Of a DNA stretch of 46,794 bases, positions 42,500 through 46,794 are shown piece by piece. The stretch lies in contig NZ_JAKGBZ010000030.1 in NCBI RefSeq assembly GCF_021556475.1, positions 1 through 46,794 on the forward strand. The letters are read 5' to 3'. Numbering within the stretch: position 1 is the stretch's first letter; each line of letters starts with the position of its first letter. The position numbers were made by a program, and so were the translations under genes. This stretch comes from Acidiphilium iwatense. Its GTDB lineage: Bacteria > Pseudomonadota > Alphaproteobacteria > Acetobacterales > Acetobacteraceae. The notes beneath the pieces were generated by a model, which saw nothing but the letters and a program-made list of their open reading frames with translations, did not search any database and was not told the origin of the DNA.

Positions 42500-43395
42500 T
42501 GGGCGCCCCTTTTGTTCATCAGGTCCGCGAGTAGATCGGCGAAGTCGCTGCCCTCGCCGTGTGGAAGTACCAATCGCACCGCGCGCCCCTCCCTTCGCCA
42601 TCTCCGGCAGGCGTCTTGCGCGGCCTCGATGCCGGGCTTGTCGTGATCGGCGGCGATAACTACCGATCGCACGTCCGGCGGTAGCACCAGACCCTTTGCC
42701 AGATTGCCGGCGGCGATCGCGGACCATGAGGGCAAATTGAGCAGGATGCCGGCGGCGAGTGCGGTTTCCGGTCCTTCGGCAATCACGACCTCGGGGCCGG
42801 TCCCGAACCTGATCGCGCCGCCCCAAATCGGCCCCTTGGCGGCTTTAGACGGCATAGTGTTCGCCTTGGTGCCGTCCGGGCGCACATAGATGCGATGAAT
42901 CGCGATCAGTTCGCCTTGCACGCCATCAACGCGGCAGATCAGCGCGGGATACCGGCGGCGATCGGGATGCGGTGTATCGCGCCGATAGCGCAGCGCGGAA
43001 TTGCCGATGGCGATTTCCAGGCGACGGCTCGCCAGATATCGGCCAGCCGGATCATCGTGCCGAGCCGGCACGCTGCCATTCCAGATCGTGGCGGCGGCAT
43101 CGCGCGCCTTCCGCTTCGCCTCGGCCGCCCTGTGCGCCTCGGCGCCGTCATCATCGTGCCGAGCCGGAAGCTGACCGGCTCCAGCGGCCTCCAGCGTGGC
43201 GGCGAGCGCAGCGCGGTCCTGACACGCCGCACACCAAAAGAGTAGTTTTCCGTGTGTGCCGATCGTGACGCTGAAGGCGCCCGATCCGTAGCCGCAGGCC
43301 GGGCACCGTCCGCGCCATTCCCGGCCGAATCGATGGAGATTGAGGCGAGCGGCGATCGCTTTAATTTTGTCAGGCACGGGCGCCGGGCCTTTCAC
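42496..43395 (-). CDS. Toprim primase with N-terminal zinc finger
   Basis: The 299-residue protein has a DnaG/T7-type zinc-binding domain (C-P-A-C-G-Y...W-C-A-A-C, residues about 31-57). A Toprim domain follows with V-V-I-A-E-G-P-E-T-A-L-A-A (about 201) and V-V-I-A-A-D-H-D-K-P-G (about 242), giving the catalytic Glu and Asp-x-Asp-like residues. It should make RNA primers for island replication with the helicase encoded next. Both ends overlap neighbours by 4 bp, indicating a tightly coupled replication operon. Confidence 0.9.
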   Translation of the reverse strand: MKGPAPVPDKIKAIAARLNLHRFGREWRGRCPACGYGSGAFSVTIGTHGKLLFWCAACQDRAALAATLEAAGAGQLPARHDDDGAEAHRAAEAKRKARDAAATIWNGSVPARHDDPAGRYLASRRLEIAIGNSALRYRRDTPHPDRRRYPALICRVDGVQGELIAIHRIYVRPDGTKANTMPSKAAKGPIWGGAIRFGTGPEVVIAEGPETALAAGILLNLPSWSAIAAGNLAKGLVLPPDVRSVVIAADHDKPGIEAAQDACRRWRREGRAVRLVLPHGEGSDFADLLADLMNKRGAQ

Positions 43396-43637
43396 GGCAT
43401 GCTGGCGCGGCTGGGGCGAACCGGGCGGGGTGGCCGCTTATAATTATTAGCGGGCGGTAATGAATTAACGAATGCTTTAAGCGATTCGCCCGAAACGACC
43501 ACACTACCGCCGAGTCTGTGGCATTCAAAAGCGCCCGATTTCACGAGTGCCCAGAATTTAGTGTTCCGACAGCCAAGAAGGTGCATGACTTCATGACTGC
43601 GATACAAGCGATCGGGATTGATGGTGGTAGGCGTCAT
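43392..43637 (-). CDS. AlpA-like helix-turn-helix regulator/excisionase
   Basis: The 81-residue protein starts at ATG 43637, with AAAGGA upstream. It has a winged helix-turn-helix: L-Y-R-S-H-E-V-M-H-L-L-G-C-R-N-T-K-F-W-A-L-V-K-S-G-A-F, then a wing with G-G-S-V-V-V-S. It is the P4-family AlpA/Vis-like pattern that regulates excision and replication. The basic Pro/Arg-rich tail (R-P-P-R-P-V-R-P-S-R) is an addition. A longer upstream frame lacks a ribosome site. Confidence 0.75.
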   Translation of the reverse strand: MTPTTINPDRLYRSHEVMHLLGCRNTKFWALVKSGAFECHRLGGSVVVSGESLKAFVNSLPPANNYKRPPRPVRPSRASMP

Positions 43638-43745
43638 AGCGGTGTTCCTTTCCATTCCAAAGATTTCGCAGGAATACAAACCGCGCCAAAAGTTAGAAAA
43701 TTGTTTTCTAACGCTTCGTGAAAACTGAGTGCGGCGCAGCATATT

Positions 43746-44333
43746 TCATAAACGCGGGGGCGTTTTGTGATGATGCCGCCGCTCGAATCGAATCAGTGAA
43801 ATGAAAAAGGTGGCCGCTGCGGCGTTATTGTTTTGGTTCGCTTCGGTTCGTGGAATGAGTTTCCAAGCCTCGACCAGCACGCGGATATCTGGCCCGCCGC
43901 CTATGTTGCGTGTGTTGCGTGAAAATCGCAGCTTGCGTCCGAGTTGGTGTTCGAGTTCGGCGATCAGCGCGCGGCTGATGAGGGTTTTCCGAACATTGCG
44001 CGGCAATCCGGGAACGTGCCGGCGGCGATCCTCATAGATAAGCGGTTTTTCCCAAAGCGTGGCAGCGTCGAATGATGCTTTTGGCTGACCAAGCTTGCGG
44101 CGCGTGCGGTCGAAGCGTTCGGTGACTTTGACAAGGCGGATTTCGCTTTCTCGATGGTTCGTGCGGACCGCATCAAAAAAACGCGCGTTCCACTGAAAAT
44201 CGGCATCCGCCAACTCGGCGGCGGCGATCAATGATGCAGCGATCTCCGCCCGGCGGGCGGCAGCGATGCTGTGGAGTTTCGAGAGGGCGGCAATCAACGG
44301 CGCGCGGTTTCCATGCCGGACCTTGCGCGTCAT
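43746..44333 (-). CDS. Hypothetical protein of island 2
   Basis: The 195-residue protein overlaps the preceding gene's stop at ATG 44333. It is strongly basic and helical: Ala-rich helices in the first 60 residues, R-T-N-H-R-E-S-E-I-R-L-V, and a C-terminal R-F-E-R-R-H-H-H-K tail. No domain is recognised. Its charge suggests nucleic-acid binding. It precedes the AlpA-like gene by about 110 bp. Confidence 0.6.
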   Translation of the reverse strand: MTRKVRHGNRAPLIAALSKLHSIAAARRAEIAASLIAAAELADADFQWNARFFDAVRTNHRESEIRLVKVTERFDRTRRKLGQPKASFDAATLWEKPLIYEDRRRHVPGLPRNVRKTLISRALIAELEHQLGRKLRFSRNTRNIGGGPDIRVLVEAWKLIPRTEANQNNNAAAATFFISLIRFERRHHHKTPPRL

Positions 44334-44515
44334 GGGCTGGCCTCATCCAGCGCCGTGGCGGCGGCATCGAGCAGGCGGCCGAGCAGCGCGAGCACTGGCG
44401 GCGCGGCTGGCCGTCCGGTGCGGGCAAGATCGGTGAGGATTGCCCCGATGGCTTGCACGTCCGCGATGGCGCTTTCCGGCGGCGGTGTGATAGGCTGACA
44501 GTCGGTCCCGGTCAT
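44330..44515 (-). CDS. Small hypothetical protein
   Basis: The 61-residue acidic, helical protein has an ATG at 44515 with GAGAAG upstream; a start 17 codons earlier is possible. It ends L-L-D-A-A-A-T-A-L-D-E-A and is coupled to the next gene by a 4-bp overlap. No family is recognised. Confidence 0.5.
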   Translation of the reverse strand: MTGTDCQPITPPPESAIADVQAIGAILTDLARTGRPAAPPVLALLGRLLDAAATALDEASP

Positions 44516-44670
44516 GGGTTTGGACTTCTCAGGTTCCGGGATCACCGGCGGCGGGTGTGTCCACACCCGTCGCCATCCCTTTCAAGCCCGGAGCCGCCGG
44601 GCGCGGTCAGTTCGCTTCAATCCGTATCTATTCGCAGCAATGCGCGATCAGGCTTGAAGCGAGCATTTTT

Positions 44671-44680
44671 TGTAGCTACA
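44671..44680. promoter_or_regulatory. Palindromic operator of brnTA
   Basis: TGTAGCTACA is a perfect 10-bp palindrome, flanked by T and A tracts, ending 8 bp before the brnT start. BrnA antitoxins are autorepressors, so this is the likely BrnA/BrnTA site. Confidence 0.6.
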
Positions 44681-44688
44681 TTAAATCG

Positions 44689-44985
44689 GTGAGGATCACT
44701 TTCGATCCGGCCAAGCGCGCCGCCACGATCGAGCAACGCGGGCTTGATTTCGCCGATGCAGCCAAGCTGTTCGATGGTCGCCATGTCACGGCACCGGATG
44801 ACCGGCGGGACTATGGCGAGCGGCGTTTCATCACGGCGGGATATCTCGCCGGCCGGATGGTGGTGATCGTGTGGACGCCTCGCGATGGAACGCGGCGCGT
44901 CATTTCGATGAGGTATGCCCATGCCCAGGAAGCCGAACGCTGGCAGCGAACCATGGATCGACCCGGACGCCGCGCCGGAGCTTGA
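44689..44985 (+). CDS. brnT: BrnT family toxin
   Basis: The 98-residue RelE-fold ribonuclease toxin starts at GTG 44689. It reads R-I-T-F-D-P-A-K-R-A, G-L-D-F-A-D-A-A-K-L-F, D-R-R-D-Y-G-E-R-R-F-I-T-A-G, G-R-M-V-V-I-V-W-T-P and R-R-V-I-S-M-R-Y-A-H-A-Q-E-A-E, all hallmarks of BrnT. It is on the plus strand against the rest of island 2. brnA overlaps its 3' end. The module would stabilise the island by addiction. Confidence 0.9.
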   Translation: MRITFDPAKRAATIEQRGLDFADAAKLFDGRHVTAPDDRRDYGERRFITAGYLAGRMVVIVWTPRDGTRRVISMRYAHAQEAERWQRTMDRPGRRAGA

Positions 44986-45199
44986 CGATGCGTTCTTTGA
45001 ACGTGCCGCCCTGTATGACGGGCCGAAACTGATCCGGCGCGGCCGTCCGCCCGCCGCCGCACCGAAACAACAGGTCACGTTGCGGCTCGATCGCGAGGTT
45101 GTTGCCAAGCTGAAAGCCTCGGGGCCGCGCTGGCAGACGCGCGCCAATGACGCCTTGAAGCGATGGCTTGACCGGCAAGAGCATCGCCGCGCCGGGTGA
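44921..45199 (+). CDS. brnA: BrnA family antitoxin
   Basis: The 92-residue antitoxin starts at ATG 44921 (GAGG eight bases upstream), inside brnT in another frame. The N-terminal half wraps the toxin: P-W-I-D-P-D-A-A-P-E-L-D-D-A-F-F-E-R-A. The C-terminal part is a ribbon-helix-helix DNA-binding domain: Q-V-T-L-R-L-D-R-E-V-V-A-K-L-K, then W-Q-T-R-A-N-D-A-L-K-R-W-L. It should neutralise BrnT and repress the promoter at 44671-44680. The overlap of about 65 bp is typical of this pair. Confidence 0.9.
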   Translation: MPRKPNAGSEPWIDPDAAPELDDAFFERAALYDGPKLIRRGRPPAAAPKQQVTLRLDREVVAKLKASGPRWQTRANDALKRWLDRQEHRRAG

Positions 45200-45211
45200 T
45201 CGCTCGCCACA

Positions 45212-45238
45212 GTGTCAACTGTGTCAACAGTGTCACTT
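45212..45238 (+). repeat. Three tandem 9-bp units
   Basis: GTGTCAACT, GTGTCAACA and GTGTCACTT run in tandem between the convergent brnA and integrase genes. They may act as binding sites or be a small tandem expansion. Confidence 0.7.
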
Positions 45239-45260
45239 GGGTATGGGATGGCGATAGGGC

Positions 45261-46499
45261 TCATGCGCGGGCCTTGCGGATCGGCGTCACGGCGCTGTCA
45301 GCCGGGCGCGCCAGGTAATCGGCCCAATCCTGCATGAGCCGGGCGCGCCGTTCGATGAGGTCCGAACGCTGATAGGCCGCTTCCACCTTGTCGCGGTTCA
45401 CATGGGCGAGCGCGGCTTCGGCGATCTCTGATGCGTAGCTTGTTTGTTCGGCGCACCAATCCCTGAACGATGACCGACACCCGTGAACGGTCGCGGACCC
45501 GCCACCGGCTGCTTTCAGGGCGTTGCTCAGGCTGACATCGGACAAGGGCGAGCCGATCCTGCCACCCGGAAAAATAAAGGCGTCAGGCGCACGCTGTAGT
45601 GGCGCCACGGCCCGCAGAACCGCCAGGACGGCATTCGATAGCGGGACGCGGTGCGGCCTGCCAGCCTTCATCCGCTCGCCCGGTATGGTCCAGGTCCGGG
45701 CATCGAGGTCTATCTCATTCCATCGCGCCCCGCGCGCCTCGCCGGAGCGGGCAGCGGTCAGGATCACGAATTGCAGGGCGAGCGCGGACATGGATTGCGC
45801 CTCGGCCAGTTTTGCCAGGACGGCGGGAAGCTCCGCATACGGCACGGCGGCATGGTGCTGCACCCGCGCTACCTTGGCGCGGGCGGGCAAGAGATGGTCC
45901 AGGTTCCCCTTCCATGCGGCGGGATTCTCGCCAGAACGCCACCCTTGCGCCTTGGCGTAATCGAGCACGGATTCGATGCGGCCCCGCACCCGCGATGCGG
46001 TTTCGGGTTTTTCCGTCCATAAGCCGTCCAGCAGGTCCAGCACGTCGCCTGTCGTGATGCTGGCAACCGGCTTCCCGCCGATCGCCGGATAGGCATAGGC
46101 GGCGAGCGTCGCGGCCCATTGCGCGGCGTGCTTGGCGTTGCGCCATCCGGCGGCATGAGCGGCAATGTATTTCTCGGCAACCGCCTCGAATGTCCGATCC
46201 GCCTCGGCCTTGCGCGCGGCCTTGGCGGCTTGGCGCTCTAATCGAGGGTCAATGCCCGCCCGCACCTTCAACCGCAGTTCACGGGCCATCTCGCGGGCTT
46301 GGGCGAGGCTGATATCGCGCTCCTGCCCGATGACGAACCATGCAGGCTTGCCCGATCCGGGCATGGTGAACCGGAACACCCAGAGCCGCCGGCCATCCTC
46401 GATCCGCAGGTAGAGGCCACGCCCGTCGATGTAGAAGCCATTGGCGGTGATGCGCCTGACCGCCAATGCCGTCAGCTTGTTTTCGACAATCTTGGGCAT
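45261..46499 (-). CDS. int: P4-type tyrosine integrase of island 2
   Basis: The 412-residue integrase starts at ATG 46499 (GGGAG upstream). The N-terminal DUF4102 arm-binding domain reads L-T-A-L-A-V-R-R-I...G-L-Y-L-R-I...W-V-F-R-F. The catalytic domain has T-A-A-R-S-G-E-A-R-G (Arg, about residue 252), H-G-C-R-S-S-F-R-D-W (His and Arg, about 337) and A-L-A-H-V-N...A-Y-Q-R-S-D (His and the Tyr nucleophile, about 376). All active residues are visible. This family commonly uses tRNA 3' ends, fitting the tRNA-Ser site. Confidence 0.93.
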   Translation of the reverse strand: MPKIVENKLTALAVRRITANGFYIDGRGLYLRIEDGRRLWVFRFTMPGSGKPAWFVIGQERDISLAQAREMARELRLKVRAGIDPRLERQAAKAARKAEADRTFEAVAEKYIAAHAAGWRNAKHAAQWAATLAAYAYPAIGGKPVASITTGDVLDLLDGLWTEKPETASRVRGRIESVLDYAKAQGWRSGENPAAWKGNLDHLLPARAKVARVQHHAAVPYAELPAVLAKLAEAQSMSALALQFVILTAARSGEARGARWNEIDLDARTWTIPGERMKAGRPHRVPLSNAVLAVLRAVAPLQRAPDAFIFPGGRIGSPLSDVSLSNALKAAGGGSATVHGCRSSFRDWCAEQTSYASEIAEAALAHVNRDKVEAAYQRSDLIERRARLMQDWADYLARPADSAVTPIRKARA

Positions 46500-46606
46500 C
46501 GGTTCATCTCCCAAACCCGAATCGATGGGCAACGGGATACGTATAATGTGCGGACCGGAGCGAACGCAAGCGAATTGATGCGGAGACAGATATCAGCCTA
46601 TAGACT

Positions 46607-46730
46607 AAGGGATTTCAGACTGTCCCGGATGCGCTTGAACCGCCGCGAAGGTCATTAAGGCGGACACCCTATCCGCCAGACCCCGGTTGCCCCTTGTCGA
46701 TCACCATCGAAAAATCCCTTGAAATCCCTT
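46607..46730. repeat. Candidate attR core and flanking AAATCCCTT repeats
   Basis: Positions 46665-46682 match the tRNA-Ser 3' end (32719-32736) at 17 of 18 bases. Around it AAATCCCTT occurs at 46712-46720 and 46722-46730 and inverted at 46607-46615, as expected for integrase arm sites. No gene is supported from 46500 to the window end. Confidence 0.45.
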
Positions 46731-46794
46731 GTTTTCTGAGCCTATCGTGTGGCTGTTCATCGGCTCCGATGGGCGGCAAGCGCGATGGAAGGCG

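Overview
The window comes from a high-GC alphaproteobacterium, most likely an acetic-acid/acidophile-type member of the Rhodospirillales (Acetobacteraceae, Acidiphilium-like). The basis is codon use, a class I PHA synthase, the aminotransferase-hom-glpX-recJ order, and rplU-rpmA followed by obgE-proB. The genus is inference.

There are three blocks. (1) Positions 371-16513 are an integrated phage-like island of about 16.1 kb in a tRNA-Glu(CTC) gene. A 49-bp direct repeat of the tRNA 3' end marks both ends, and the complete tRNA lies at the right. Outside the left end are remnants of an older insertion: an integrase fragment cut by an IS5-family element that runs off the window. (2) Positions 16541-32732 are ordinary chromosome: alaC-hom-glpX-recJ, an OmpA-like lipoprotein, phaC, a glycosyltransferase/O-antigen-ligase/CobW/WD40 overlapping run, an aldo-keto reductase, proB, obgE, rpmA, rplU and tRNA-Ser(CGA). 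(3) From the 3' end of tRNA-Ser to about 46682 lies a second phage-satellite-like island with a P4-type integrase, a BrnTA module, a split primase/helicase pair, a TerS-like DUF5681 protein and a 1370-residue polyvalent protein.

Island 1 carries integrase, AlpA-like regulator, primase-like protein, D5/SF3 helicase, RuvC-like resolvase, large terminase, tail-assembly chaperone with a textbook -1 frameshift signal, HK97 gp10/Mu gpG-like protein and a tape measure. No portal, protease, capsid, tail fibre or lysis gene is recognisable; four small unfamiliar ORFs sit where head genes should be. Almost all genes overlap by ATGA/GTGA and are intact, so it may be a satellite rather than a simple ruin. 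Accessory cassettes (an exported protein; an XRE-DUF4258-DUF2283 operon) interrupt the tail and a ParB-like region.

The best signals for follow-up are the headless terminase-plus-tail gene set, the frameshift site at 10353-10386, an iteron-like array inside the end of the island-2 helicase gene (40508-40682), a 91-codon gene nested within the giant ORF (36322-36597), and a run of six hairpins beside the right end of island 1, two of which share a fold with swapped inner base pairs.
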